DNA of 64,000 nt, taken from Piper betle. Taxonomy: Eukaryota > Streptophyta > Magnoliopsida > Piperales > Piperaceae. Of this stretch, positions 11,406 through 22,090 are shown one piece after another; position 1 is the first letter of the stretch; every line of letters begins with the position of its first letter. The stretch is from the NCBI GenBank assembly GCA_033002965.1, contig JAURVB010013282.1, forward strand, positions 62,001 to 126,000. The letters run 5' to 3'. The notes beneath the pieces are model-generated. The model was given only the letters and a program-made list of their open reading frames with translations. It did no database searches and was not told where the DNA came from. A program made the position numbers and the translations under genes.

Positions 11406-13086
11406 GTAGGTTTATAATAATTTGATAATTAATTGGTTGGATCTTATTAACTTATAACAATTTGTTGATTTATGCGGTTTTGTTTGTGCAATTTTTGTTA
11501 AGGGCCTAAAAGTGGTATCTAGGTTAATGGGAAAACCTTATTTTTTGAGCTAGTTTTTGTATTAAGAGAGACCCGTGACACCTATTATAAATCCCTTTTA
11601 GGGGCCCAACAGGCCTAATAGTGGTATCAGAGCCAAATTTTCTTATATTGATTGTGGTTGTCTCCTTCATGGGCAGGTGGGTGACGAAAGTGAGATTGTC
11701 ATCCTTCATGGGCAGGTGGGTGATGAAAGTGAGATTGTCAGACAATGTTGATTTCAAGATTGCCCGATGTGTGAAGGGGAGTTGTTGGGTTTATCTTACA
11801 TCAATCATAGAGGGTATTGGTGACTTATATATAGATTAATGGAAAAACTTTACTCCATGAGTTGCAAGTCCCTTTTGTGGTGGATTAAGAGACACTTGTG
11901 ACCTTTTGTGGTGGATTAAGAGATGCTCGTGACAACTGTTGCAAGTGCCTTTTGTGAGCCCAAAGGGCCAATATCAGAGCCATGTTAGATTTTGTGTTGG
12001 CCTGCGCCAGTTGTGGAAGGCTCCTTCGTGTTGGCCTACACCGATTGTGGAAGGTTGTGGAAGGCTCCTTCGTGGGTCCCACTTGATAATTTAATGAGAG
12101 AATGTCATGCAATGATAGTTTCGGGGTCGCCTGATGTGTGAAAGAGAGATTGCTAGGTTTATCCCACATCGGTCGTGGATGATGTTAGGGGTTTGTATAT
12201 ATCCTAATTGGAAAACCTTATTTCTTGAACCAATTGTGGAAGGCTCCTTCGTGGGTTTTGCCTGAGTTTTGCAGGGGAGAATGTCAGGTGATGATAGTTT
12301 TGGGGTCGTCCGATGTATGAAAAGGAGATTGTTAGGTTTATCTCATGTTAGTAACTTATATATATCCTAATAAGAAAACCTTATTTCTTGAACTAATTGT
12401 GGAAGGCTCATTCATGGGTTCCGCTTAATTATTTAAGGGGAAAATGTCAGGTGATGATAGTTTTGGGGTCGCCCGATTTATAAAGGGGAGTTTGTTGGGT
12501 TTATCTCATGTTAGTGACTTGTATATATCATAGTGAGAAAGCTTTATTTCTTGAATCGATTGTGGAAGGCTCCTTCGTAGGTTCTGCCTGATGATTTAAG
12601 GGAAGAATATTAGGTGATGATAGTTTTGGGGTCGATCAGTTCTGCTTGATGATTTAAGAGGAGAATGTCAGGTAATGATAGTTTTGAAGCCGCCCGATGT
12701 GTGAAAGAGAAAGTGTTGGGTTTATCCCACAATAGTCGTGCATGATGTTAGTGGCATGTATATATATCCTAAGGGGAAAACATTATTTCTTAAGCCGATT
12801 GTAGAAGGTGTGAAAGGGAGATTATTGGGTTTATCCCACATTGGTTGTTGATGATATTAGTAACTTGTATATATCATAATGGGAAAACCTTATTTTTAAG
12901 CCGATTGTGAAAGGCTCTTTCGTGGGTTTCGCACCTGATAATTTAAGGGGAGAATATTAAGTGATGATTGTTTCAGGGTTGCACGATGTATAAAAGGGAG
13001 ATTATTAAGTTTATTCTACATCGGTCGTTGATGATGTTAGTGACTTGTATATATCTTAATGGGTGGGAGCCCATAAAACCCAACAG
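11406..13086 (+). repeat. Expanded TRIM-derived tandem array filling the amylase intron
   Basis: Near the left end an LTR-like segment ends GGGCCCAACA at 11611 and is followed by a Met-tRNA primer site, TGGTATCAGAGCC, at 11622-11634, so the array began as a second TRIM family. From about 11960 a unit of roughly 165-180 bp recurs, marked by GTTGGGTTTATC, CTTGTATATATCCTAAT, AAAACCTTATTTCTTGA and GTGGAAGGCTCCTTCGTGGG. At least six copies of the last motif occur up to about 12920. The array ends ACCCAACAG directly against the exon at 13087, so the terminal CAACAG also supplies the 3' splice site. Confidence 0.75.
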
Positions 13087-13341
13087 TTTTATGATCATTT
13101 CTTTGACTAGGGGCTCAAGGAAGAAATCAGGAAGCAGACAGCTACCAGAGGTAGGAATGGGATTAGGTCCAATAGTGGGGTAAGAATCATGGCTGCCGAG
13201 GACAACTTGTACATAGCGGCCATTGACGAGAAGGTAGCTGTGAAGATTGGGTTGAAGAATGATCTTGGAAATCTTATCCCTCCGGGATTCGTTGTTGCCA
13301 CCTTGGGCAAGGACTACTGCCTGTGGGAGAGGAAACGTTAA

Positions 13342-14217
13342 TATGTTCGAGCTGTGGCTTCTAGAAAAGACATGAGTGCGCACTCATATATCGTTTAAGT
13401 TATCAAATATAGATATATATCTGCAGATTGTCTTCTTAGTGTTTCTCCTAATGATTGTATGAATGATCTATTGCACGTAGTGGTATGTGAAGAAAATCTC
13501 AGTTGCAACCGGCCGGTGTTCTTTTTTTATAAATGAAAGTTCAGGTTTATGCCAATAGGTGCTGATATCATTGCTAAGCACCGTTGGTTAATTACTTTTA
13601 AATAAATTATGAAGCTTATTAATTTGCATTTGTGAAACCGAACTATCAAAATATGACTTTGTTGCCGTAGTCAATTAATTATTTTGATTTAATTTTATTT
13701 GGTTTAGTTTTGTGCCATCTTTTGCAAATTATTAGTACATGTTTTTCATGTTTCAGACCATACACACAAGTGGAGAGGTATTTCATATCAAGTTTTTAGC
13801 CAATCTTTAATTGCTTTTGCATATTAATTTCTACACTAATTTTTTTGCTTGGACTGTTCCTATTTTTTATTTAATTAGAGAAGCAGGTTTTTTTTTGCCC
13901 TTATATACAAGGAGTGAGGTATTTTATATGAAATTTCATAACCAATTATTTATATTTTTTATTTAATAGTAGTTTTTGTTCACTTTGATGCTGTGAGTAA
14001 AAAAAATGCATTGATTAATTAAATATCTATACTATTATATATTTGTTTTATTGAATCAAGCCTTACTTTTTTTTCTTTTATAATAATTATACTCTTTCCG
14101 TCTAATGCCATGAAGTCCTACAGGTTTTTGGTAACAATCAAAATGATTTCAATTAGTTTTTATACCATCAAGATCAATTTTAATTTATTTTTATTTTTAT
14201 TTTAAATTTATTTTTTA
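13342..14217. other. Amylase 3' flank and AT-rich spacer
   Basis: This is the probable 3' flank of the amylase pseudogene followed by AT-rich DNA with no recognisable gene. TCTATACTATTATA near 14027 resembles a Helitron 5' start, but no matching 3' end was identified. Confidence 0.4.
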
Positions 14218-14250
14218 ACTCTATTGTTTCGTTAATTTTTATACATTAAA

Positions 14251-15572
14251 GGGCCGATATCAGAGCCAGATTAGATTTTGTGTTAGCCTACACCGATTGT
14301 GGAAGGTTATGGAAGGCTCCTTCGTGTTGGCCTACGCCGATTGTGGAAGGTTGTGGAAGGCTCCTTTGTGGGTTCTGCTTGATGATTTAATAGAAGAATG
14401 TTAGGTGGTGATAGTTTTGGGGTCGCCTAATGTGTGAAAGGGAGATTGTTGGGTTTATGTCACATCAGTCGTGGATGATGTTAGTGGCTTGTATATATCC
14501 TAATGGGAAAACCTTATTTCTTGAACCGATTGTGGAAGGATCCTTCGTGGGTTTCGCATGAGTTATGCTTGGGAGAATGTCAGGTAATGATAGTTTCTGG
14601 GTCGCCCAATGTATGAAGGGGAGATTGTTGGGTTTATCTCATGTTAATGACTTGTATATATCCTAATGAGAAAACCTTATTTCTTAAACCGATTGTGGAA
14701 GGCTCCTTCGTTGGATTTGTTTGATGATTTAAGGGGAGAATGTTAGGTGATGATAGTTTCGGAATTGCCCGATGTATGAAAGGGAATTTGTTGGGTTTAT
14801 CTCATATTAGTGACTTGTATATATCATAATGAGAAAACCTTATTTTTTGAACCGATTGTGGAAGGCTCTTTCGTGGGTTCTGCCTCATTATTTAAGGGGA
14901 GAATGTCAGGTGATGATAGTTCGAGGTTACTCAATTCCGCCTGATGATTTAAGAGGAGAATGTCAGGTAATGATAGTTTTGAGGTCCCCGATGTATGAAA
15001 GAGAGATTGTTGGGTTTATTTCACAATAGTCGTAGATGATGTTAGTAGCATGTATATATCCTAATGGGAAAACCTTATTTCTTGAGCCATTGTAGAAGGT
15101 GTGAAGGGGAAATTGTTGGGTTTATCTCACATCGGTTGTAGATGATGTTAGTAACTTGTATATATCATAATGGGAAAATCTTATTTCTTGAGCTGATTGT
15201 GGAAGGCTCTTTCGTGGGTTTCACACCTAATGATTTAAGGGAAGAATGTCACGTGATGATAATTTCGGGGTTGTGTGATGTGTAAAAGGGAGATTGTTAG
15301 GTTTATCCCACATCAGTCGTTGATAATGTTAGTGATTTGTATATATCTTAACGAGAAAATTTTATTTTTTTAGCTAGTTTTTAGATTAAGAGAGACTTGT
15401 GATATATATTTCAAGTTTTTATTTTTGGGTTTATAGAGCCCACCAGTTTTATGACCATTTCTTTGATTGGGGGCTCAAGGAAGAAATCGGAAACAGACAG
15501 CTACGAGAGGTAGGAATGGGATTAGGTCCAATAGTGGTGTAAGAATCATGGCTGTCTGCTTCCCGATTTCTT
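14251..15572 (+). repeat. Second copy of the TRIM-derived array plus a piece of amylase exon
   Basis: DNA from about 14251 repeats the arrangement of 11965-13200: the same tandem units, then at 15443 FYDHFFDWGLKEEI and the start of the last amylase exon, broken off near 15555. Here the Trp codon TGG is intact where the first copy has TAG. The copy is flanked by near-identical 33-bp tracts ending TTAATTTTTATACATTAAA (14218-14250 and 15592-15625). Confidence 0.8.
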
Positions 15573-16565
15573 AATAATAGGATATATTTGCAACTCTATT
15601 TTTTCGTTAATTTTTATACATTAAATTGGCTTAATAATAGGATATATTTGCATCTCTATTTTTCTTATATGTATTGATGTATTGATAATATTGATTTCAA
15701 TTTAGAATTGGCATTCTATTATAAAATATTAAATCAAATTTTCAAGTAAAAGTTCACTTTTAATTTGCATTCTATTTTAAATTGGGTTTCCTAAAATAAT
15801 CTTTATAAAAAATATTTATTTGTTTTAATCGACTATTCTTAATATTTTTTAAATATTTATTTTAATATACTTTAATGTACGTGAGATGTGGAAGAGACAA
15901 ATCAAACTTTAAACAACCAAAGTAATTTTTAAATATTGTTCGATGTTTAATTTCACATTCTATGTTTTATTGAATTTCTTTTTATTTAATTATTCATGAA
16001 AATTAAGTAGACAAATTATTTTATTTAAAAAATTTTAATGCACAACTGTTGATTTGTAGAATTTAATTTAATTTTAAATATAATTACTTTATATCTACTC
16101 CTATATTAATAAAAAGTGAATTCAATACTAACATATAATGAAAAATAAAAGGTCTAACCAGTTAAAATTTAACAAAATAAAAAAATAATCAATCAAATCA
16201 TTATAATTTTTTTTGTCATTTAATTAGAGCCCATCTTTTTCTATCTTCAACGTATTAGATTATTATAATCTAGGGTGTAAATTGGGGAACTCAAAATAGG
16301 AGGCCTAACTAATCAAAATTTAACAAAAATAAAAATTTATAATCTCTCTTATCAGAGTTTATCTTTTTCTCTATCTAATATAAAAATATTATTATAATCT
16401 ATTTTATTATTTAACGAAAATTTATTTATAAAATTTTAATTTAGTAGTACATGGTTTTCTAATTTTTTTAATTTTTGATAATTTTTCAATAAATTTAACG
16501 GCAGCTCAGGGCATTGGCTGGAGTTTCGAAACTCTGCTTCGCCCCTCCATTCTTGGAGCTGAGCG
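15573..16565. other. AT-rich spacer upstream of the PPR gene
   Basis: A 30-bp unit is repeated at 15571-15600 and 15631-15660. TCTACTCCTATATTAATAAA near 16095 resembles a plant Helitron 5' end, but no element could be delimited. The PPR promoter must lie in the last few hundred bases; no clear TATA box was seen. Confidence 0.4.
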
Positions 16566-19553
16566 ATGCTTTTGAGAATCCCTTGTCGAAGGCGTATCAA
16601 CCGTCTCCCCCAATTCGCCGCCCGCAACCATACGACCTTCACGTCCAATCCTCTTTCTAATTCCCCAGCAGCAACCACCGGCTGCCTTCCACAATATTCC
16701 TGTCCACACCTTCCCACCTTCCTTCATCGTCTCTTACATCAATGTCAATCGCCGACAGGGCTTCATCGGATTCACTCTCTTCTTATAGTTAGTGGATTGC
16801 TTAAATATGACCAGTCTTTGGTCAAGGAAGTGCTTGAAGTTTGTTTTCATTTGGGTTCCGTTGAACGTGCATTGTCGATTGCTAGGACAATCAAGGAAGT
16901 GAACTTGAGTTTGCAGAATCTCGTAATCCGGCGTTTGTCTGATCATGGGTTGTATCAGGAGTTGCTGTCAATCTACAAAGAGTTGCAGTGCTCCGGATGT
17001 GGTTCTGATAATTACACTTTTCCCTTCCTGATCAGAGCATGCGCCGGACGATCTTGTCTCCGGGCCGGCATGGAGGTGCATGGCAAGGTTTTACGATGCG
17101 GGTATGAGTGGAACGTCGTCATACTGACTGCTCTCGTTGATATGTATGCGAAGTGTGGGTGTATGGATTTATCCCTCCAAGTTTTTGATGGAATGATTGA
17201 TAGAGACTTGATTTGTTGGAATGCTTTGATGGCAGGATATTCTGTTAATGGGTTTCTTTTTGAAGCATTTGGTGTTTTCAAGAAGATCCAGGATATGGGG
17301 GAGCAACTGAGTGTTAGCTCTTATGTGTCTGTAGTTCCAGTTTGCACTCAGATGGGAGCTTTTCAAGCTTGCGAATCAATCCATGGCTTGGGAGTTAAAA
17401 ATGGATTTTCTGACAATGAAAATTTTGTCCTTCCCGTGATATCTATGTACTCTGACTTTGGCGAAATAAACTCTGCTCAAAAGTTGTTTCACGAATTGCC
17501 TGGAAAGAGTGTAGTTGCTTGGAATGCCATGATTTCTGCATATGCTGCGAACAGGCAATCCGAGGAGGCCTTCAAAATGTTTCTGCTCATGCATAAGACC
17601 CACGTAAGACCTAACTTAGTTACTTTTGTTTCTATTCTTCCTCCGTGTGGTGATCTTCTTCATACTCAATGCGGTGAATCGATACAAGCTTGTTGTGTGA
17701 AATATGGTCTCCCGCATCAAACTTGTGTGGCAACTGCCCTTCTAACAATGTATTCTCGGCTTGGGAACCCAAACGCTGCAGAGTGTGTTTTTGGTGAGAT
17801 GTTAATCAAAAACTGTCTTTCCTGGAATTCAATTATGTCTTGCTATGTTCAACATGAGTCTTCACACTTGGCTATGGATGCTTTTTATCAAATGCAACTT
17901 GAAGGCATAAAGCCAGACGCTGTATCTATGATAAGCTTTCTTTCTGCTTGTGCCAAACTGGGTGATTTGCATTCTGGTAAAGCTTCTCATGCTTACATTT
18001 TTCGGCACGGGCTAGTCACAAATCTAAGTGTCACAAATGCACTAATGTGTTTCTATTCAGATTGTGGTAATCTGCCAAGCTGCATCAAGTTACTCGATCG
18101 ATCAGAAAGAAATTTGATTTCCTGGAACACAGTTATATCTGGACACATAAAATATGGAAAATTGGATCATGTTGTTGATTTGGTTGAGCAAATGCAACAG
18201 GAAAATGTGAAACTTGATGTTGTCACAATTATTTCTGTCCTACCGTTGTTTTCGCAAACTGAGGTGTTGCCACAAGGTATGTCTATCCATGGTTATGCCA
18301 TCAAAATTGGTTGCATCTTTGATGTTTCTCTCATAAATGCACTCATTACGATGTACTCCAACTGCGGCAATATGGAAGCAGCAAAAACTCTGTTTGGGAC
18401 AATGTCAATGAGGACAGTTGTTTCTTGGAATGCTCTCATGACTGGACATCGTCTAAACAAAGAATTTGGACAAGTTAGATATTTGTTTGACAGAATGATA
18501 ATTGAGGGTTATAGACCAAACTTTATTACCTTGCTTAATGTTTTACCAATGTGCCAAACTGAATTACTAGGCAAGTGCTTGCATGGATATGCAATTAGAA
18601 CTGAGTCTACGTCTCAGTCTTCTGTTATAACATCTCTCATTTGCATGTATGAGAGATTTGAAAATGTGAATTCTTGCATAGTACTGTTTGACTTGGCAGA
18701 TAAGAGGAACGTTGTTGTCTGGAATACCATGATTTCTGTTTTAAATGGAAGCAAGCTAGCGGATAAAGCGTTTCTAAGTTTCAGAGAAATGCTCAGGATG
18801 GGGGTAGAACCAGACTCGGTAACCATATTGACCTTGATCCCAACCTGCAGTCAGCTGAGTGATGTCAAGATTTCCGAGTCTATCTCAAGCTACATAATTC
18901 GAAAGGGATTCGAGAGTGATATCCCTATTTGTAACGCATTGATAGACATGTATTGTAGATGTGGAGACATAATGAAAGCAAGGAAGGTGTTTGACTTGAT
19001 GGATGATAAAGATGTTGTATCCTGGAGTGTGATGATCAATGGATATGGTATACATGGAGATGGAGATGTAGCACTTGATCTATTCATGCAGATGAAACTA
19101 TATGGAATTCAACCTGATGATGTAACTCTTATTGGTGTTCTATCTGCTTGCAGCCATTCTGGATTAGTGGAAGAAGGTCGTACGATCTTCGCATCAATGA
19201 CAAGAGAGTATGACATAGAGCCCAGAACCGAACACTTTGCTTGCATGATAGACCTCCTTGCGCGAAGTGGTAACTTGGAAGAGGCCTTCAATTTTGTAAA
19301 GAAGATACCTTGCCAAGCTTCTGCTGGCATACTAGAGTCCTTGCTTGGAGCTTGCAAGGTCCACGGGAACGTTGTTCTGGGAGAAATGATTGGTAGACTG
19401 ATGGGGGAGCTGCACCCAAAAAGCTCAGGATCTTATGTTGCTCTTTCTAGGATTTACGCCGCTTCTGGGAAGTATACGGAAGCTAGCAACCTTAGATCTT
19501 CCATGGATGAAAGACGAGTGAAAAAATCCCTGGGTTTAGCCTCATTCAATTGA
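16566..19553 (+). CDS. PLS-class pentatricopeptide repeat protein with E motif
   Basis: An intact intronless frame of 995 residues. The N-terminus is Arg/Ser-rich and nearly free of acidic residues (MLLRIPCRRRINRLPQF), as expected for a mitochondrial or plastid presequence. From about residue 100 to 890 runs a ladder of PPR repeats of P, L and S type, with recurring signatures such as ALVDMYAKCG, DLICWNALMAGY, VVAWNAMISAYA, NALIDMYCRCGD and VVSWSVMINGYG. After the ACSHSGLVEEG repeat, the last 100 residues form the E region (SGSYVALSRIYAASGKYTEA). There is no DYW domain, so any RNA C-to-U editing role would need a deaminase partner. Proteins of this class bind organellar RNA sequence-specifically; the target cannot be told here. 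The first ATG fits the presequence. An AATAAA signal lies at 19719-19724. It is one of the few undamaged genes in the window. Confidence 0.95.
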   Translation: MLLRIPCRRRINRLPQFAARNHTTFTSNPLSNSPAATTGCLPQYSCPHLPTFLHRLLHQCQSPTGLHRIHSLLIVSGLLKYDQSLVKEVLEVCFHLGSVERALSIARTIKEVNLSLQNLVIRRLSDHGLYQELLSIYKELQCSGCGSDNYTFPFLIRACAGRSCLRAGMEVHGKVLRCGYEWNVVILTALVDMYAKCGCMDLSLQVFDGMIDRDLICWNALMAGYSVNGFLFEAFGVFKKIQDMGEQLSVSSYVSVVPVCTQMGAFQACESIHGLGVKNGFSDNENFVLPVISMYSDFGEINSAQKLFHELPGKSVVAWNAMISAYAANRQSEEAFKMFLLMHKTHVRPNLVTFVSILPPCGDLLHTQCGESIQACCVKYGLPHQTCVATALLTMYSRLGNPNAAECVFGEMLIKNCLSWNSIMSCYVQHESSHLAMDAFYQMQLEGIKPDAVSMISFLSACAKLGDLHSGKASHAYIFRHGLVTNLSVTNALMCFYSDCGNLPSCIKLLDRSERNLISWNTVISGHIKYGKLDHVVDLVEQMQQENVKLDVVTIISVLPLFSQTEVLPQGMSIHGYAIKIGCIFDVSLINALITMYSNCGNMEAAKTLFGTMSMRTVVSWNALMTGHRLNKEFGQVRYLFDRMIIEGYRPNFITLLNVLPMCQTELLGKCLHGYAIRTESTSQSSVITSLICMYERFENVNSCIVLFDLADKRNVVVWNTMISVLNGSKLADKAFLSFREMLRMGVEPDSVTILTLIPTCSQLSDVKISESISSYIIRKGFESDIPICNALIDMYCRCGDIMKARKVFDLMDDKDVVSWSVMINGYGIHGDGDVALDLFMQMKLYGIQPDDVTLIGVLSACSHSGLVEEGRTIFASMTREYDIEPRTEHFACMIDLLARSGNLEEAFNFVKKIPCQASAGILESLLGACKVHGNVVLGEMIGRLMGELHPKSSGSYVALSRIYAASGKYTEASNLRSSMDERRVKKSLGLASFN

Positions 19554-19972
19554 GTGGCCACTCTACAGCCTTCTCCAACATAAGTTGATCAAATGACCTC
19601 TTCCAAAGAGCAAACAATATATAGAGCCGCATGAGGTTACTTGAGTTTATGCCAATATTGTGACGTCAGAAATGGAGAGTACTTCAAGAAGCTAGTCGTG
19701 AAACGAAACTCTGTGAGTAATAAATATGTATATATCTACGTTTATTAAAATTTTGGCTTAATTGTCAGTTTCTGATGTTCAATGTGAGTTATGCTTGATT
19801 TGAAGCCATCGGATAGAGACAGATACTATCAAATGCACGGCGGGTCACTCTCCCCCGAGGACCCATCTAGTTCCTGTCCAGGTAAAAGCAATCTTGGTAA
19901 TTCTGGACCACTGCAACTTGGAACTCCTTTGTTGAAGACAGGAAGCAGAGAAGCAGGTCAGTCTTCCTCTCC
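19554..19972. other. PPR 3' flank and RCCR upstream DNA
   Basis: The stretch contains the PPR 3' untranslated region and the upstream part of the RCCR pseudogene. A short frame at 19791-19985 resembles nothing that I recognise and may be a chance frame. Confidence 0.4.
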
Positions 19973-20937
19973 ATGGTCGTCCTAGCTCACCACCATCTCC
20001 ACCTCCCCTTACCATCATCGGCAACAAGGTCGAAGAAGCTCGCCCGAACACTCATCCCAATGTCTTCGTCAGCAATATCACAACCTTCCCTTGACTTCCC
20101 AAACCTGCCCGCCCCTCAACGAAGCCTCATGGCCTCCCTCCTCGCCACCGTCGAGACCCACCTCTCTCCTCTCCTCCCTCCTTCCCACCCGACGTCCAAC
20201 GCTTCCAAAGCCCCTATGGTGCCTTCAAAGGGTGCCCTCCACATCCGATCCGCCCAAAAGGACTCTTCGGTATGCATCTCTCTCTCTACGTCATTATACG
20301 TCGACATTGATACATACGAATACGGTCATGACCGACACGAAATCTACTTCTACAGGTTGTTCTGCTACGGGGTTCACTTCGATCTTCCGTCTGGAACATC
20401 GCTCGACATCGCCACAGCCTTTGCTTTCCTCGGCCCCGCAACCGACGCACCCCACCTGCTCGTTGAATTGATCCAGAGCAGCCCGACCTCGCTCATCCTG
20501 CTAATGGACCTCCTCCCGCGCCAGGACCTCGTCCTCCATCCGGACTGCCTAAAAGCCTTCTACGACGACACCCATTTGGAGAAGCAGCGGCAAAAGCTGG
20601 TGAGCATTCCGGAGGCGGACCTGTTCTTCTCGTCCAATCTCTACATCCGCGGCGTGCTATATCTCCGACCGCGATATTGGTCACCATCGACTGCGCGTCC
20701 GGCGAGTTGGCCAGGAGCATGGAGTAGATTGTGATGGATGTTGTGAACCAAGTGGTTAAGGACGTGGTAAGGACTTGGTCGGACGCCGACCATGGCGGTG
20801 GCGGAGAGCTTGTTGTGAGAGACGGATTAATAAAGAAGAAAGCGGTGGAGATCGATTTGGCGGCAAACTTGCCGAGGCTGTTGGGAGAGGAGGTTGCCGG
20901 GGCGGTGGAGGCTAGTCAAAAGGCGTTTAAAGTGTGA
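19973..20937 (+). pseudogene. Red chlorophyll catabolite reductase (RCCR) pseudogene
   Basis: The frame from ATG 19973 has a Ser/Ala/Leu-rich, transit-peptide-like start and then RCCR segments: DFPNLPAPQRSLMASLLATV, the conserved core LVELIQSSPTSLILLMDLLP, and RQDLVLHPDCLKAFYDDTHL. RCCR reduces red chlorophyll catabolite to primary fluorescent catabolite with ferredoxin in senescing plastids. The core Glu in the VELIQSSPTS segment is kept. An 86-bp intron with GT-AG ends fits 20270-20355; when spliced, the frame reads VLLRGSL and homology then jumps frame to FDLPSG, so a frameshift near 20382 is likely. A second shift (two extra bases near 20663) precedes ILVTID. A TAG follows ARSME near 20728 where the family continues. 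The C-terminus is then readable as IKKKAVEIDLAANLPRLLGE, with stop TGA 20935-20937 and AATAAA at 20959-20964. Confidence 0.85.
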
Positions 20938-22090
20938 TCTTGTGCTTGTGTTTACATAAATAAAATGTTGTAATTGCTTGGTCGTATATCAATCCCAATC
21001 CCGGAAGTTGTGAATATCGTATCTCTAAAATTAATTCCTTACAATTTTAGATTACATTATATTCATAGGGGATCCTTCTCTTGGATCTCCTATGGACGCT
21101 TTTCTTGATAAATCACAAGCCACTAAAGCTCAGCTACAAGTATGGAATAATTCAAAACACTAGCATCTTGAGCGACAAATTAATCAGCTGTAGTCTTTGA
21201 TTCAACGTGAATTTGATGGGCTTCCATCTACTGGTGACATCAGTCATGCGTGTGCAATGCTTGAGGATCTCTTACTCGAGCAAGAAATTCTTTGGAAATA
21301 AAAGTCTCACGATGGTAACATGCGGCAGGGGATAGGAATGCCAAGTTCTTTCACCAAAAGTTTGCTAGAAATCGAAGAAGGATTCAGATTATTTCCATAC
21401 AATGCAGTGATGGTTCTTTTGTTGAAGATCCTTACCACATCCGTAATCTGTTTCTTTAATATTGGAAGAATATAATGACGTCAAATGACAGCAATGACTA
21501 CAGTATTGTCCGTAAGCTCTTTCAACCTATCATCTCGCATGAAAACAATATGAAACTCACTGAGATCCCCACTGATAGAGCAAATTTATTCTGTCATTAA
21601 AAGTTTCAAAGACTGGCGAGCTCCGGGACGTGACGGTATGGGAGCTGCTTTCTTCAAATCTTCTTGGGATGTATTCATGAACATGTGGTGGATTTATTCA
21701 ATCCTTTTTTCACTCAGAGTCTCCTAGTTTACATGATATCAATCATACACATATTCACCCCGTAAGTTTATTAGTGCACGTAAAGTTAAAGACTATCGAC
21801 CTATCACTCCTGGTAATGAGATTTTTATAACATCTTTAAATAGTTAGTGAAAGGTTTATGGTGGAATTGGAGAAATGTGTCCGTCCCGAGCAAAGTGCAT
21901 TTCCGCCTGGGCGACAAATTGTGGACAATGGGGTGCTCATTAGTGAGTGCATACTAACTATTCGAAATAATAAGCAAAGCAAGAGAAAGTGGTGTGCTAT
22001 GAAACTGGATAAGTCTTAAACTTTCGACAGAGTTGTGGGCTCATTTCTTCACTATTATGAAATCATGTGGATTTTCTAACAGATGGTTTG

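Larger units (their letters stand above)
3943..13341 (+). pseudogene. Alpha-amylase (GH13) pseudogene, 5'-truncated and interrupted by two solo LTRs
   Basis: Exon pieces lie at 3943-4106, 8109-8163, 11116-11405 and 13087-13341. In order they read like plant alpha-amylase, the secreted starch endohydrolase: an IDHL-like start, DFVKGYSPNVA (catalytic Asp region), REYWTSLTY (general acid Glu region), [18 protein letters not shown]-like PPGMIGW, then after an intron FYDHFFD and GLKEEI, and a C-terminus ending DYCLWERKR with a TAA stop. The gene is dead. Its first half is missing. Solo LTRs occupy 4107-8103 and 8164-11110. An in-frame TGA replaces Arg in the HRQEL motif near 11122. A one-base deletion follows MWP near 11332. 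A TAG replaces Trp in HFFDWGL near 13107. The conserved DNHDTG is decayed to ENQDIG, with the catalytic second Asp kept but its neighbours lost. A frame change near 3960 is also likely. The intron 11406-13086 is swollen by a TRIM-derived array. Confidence 0.9.

Noticed and set aside
11622..11634. tRNA-related gene suggested by TGGTATCAGAGCC
   Set aside because: Only the primer-binding complement of the initiator tRNA 3' end is present; there is no cloverleaf around it here or at the other TRIM sites.
12000..15420. Centromeric-type satellite, because of the roughly 170-bp period
   Set aside because: The units carry LTR and primer-site signatures, occur only in two short blocks, and sit in an intron and its copy.
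16734..19357. Minus-strand open frames within the PPR gene
   Set aside because: They are antisense shadows of a long intact coding sequence.
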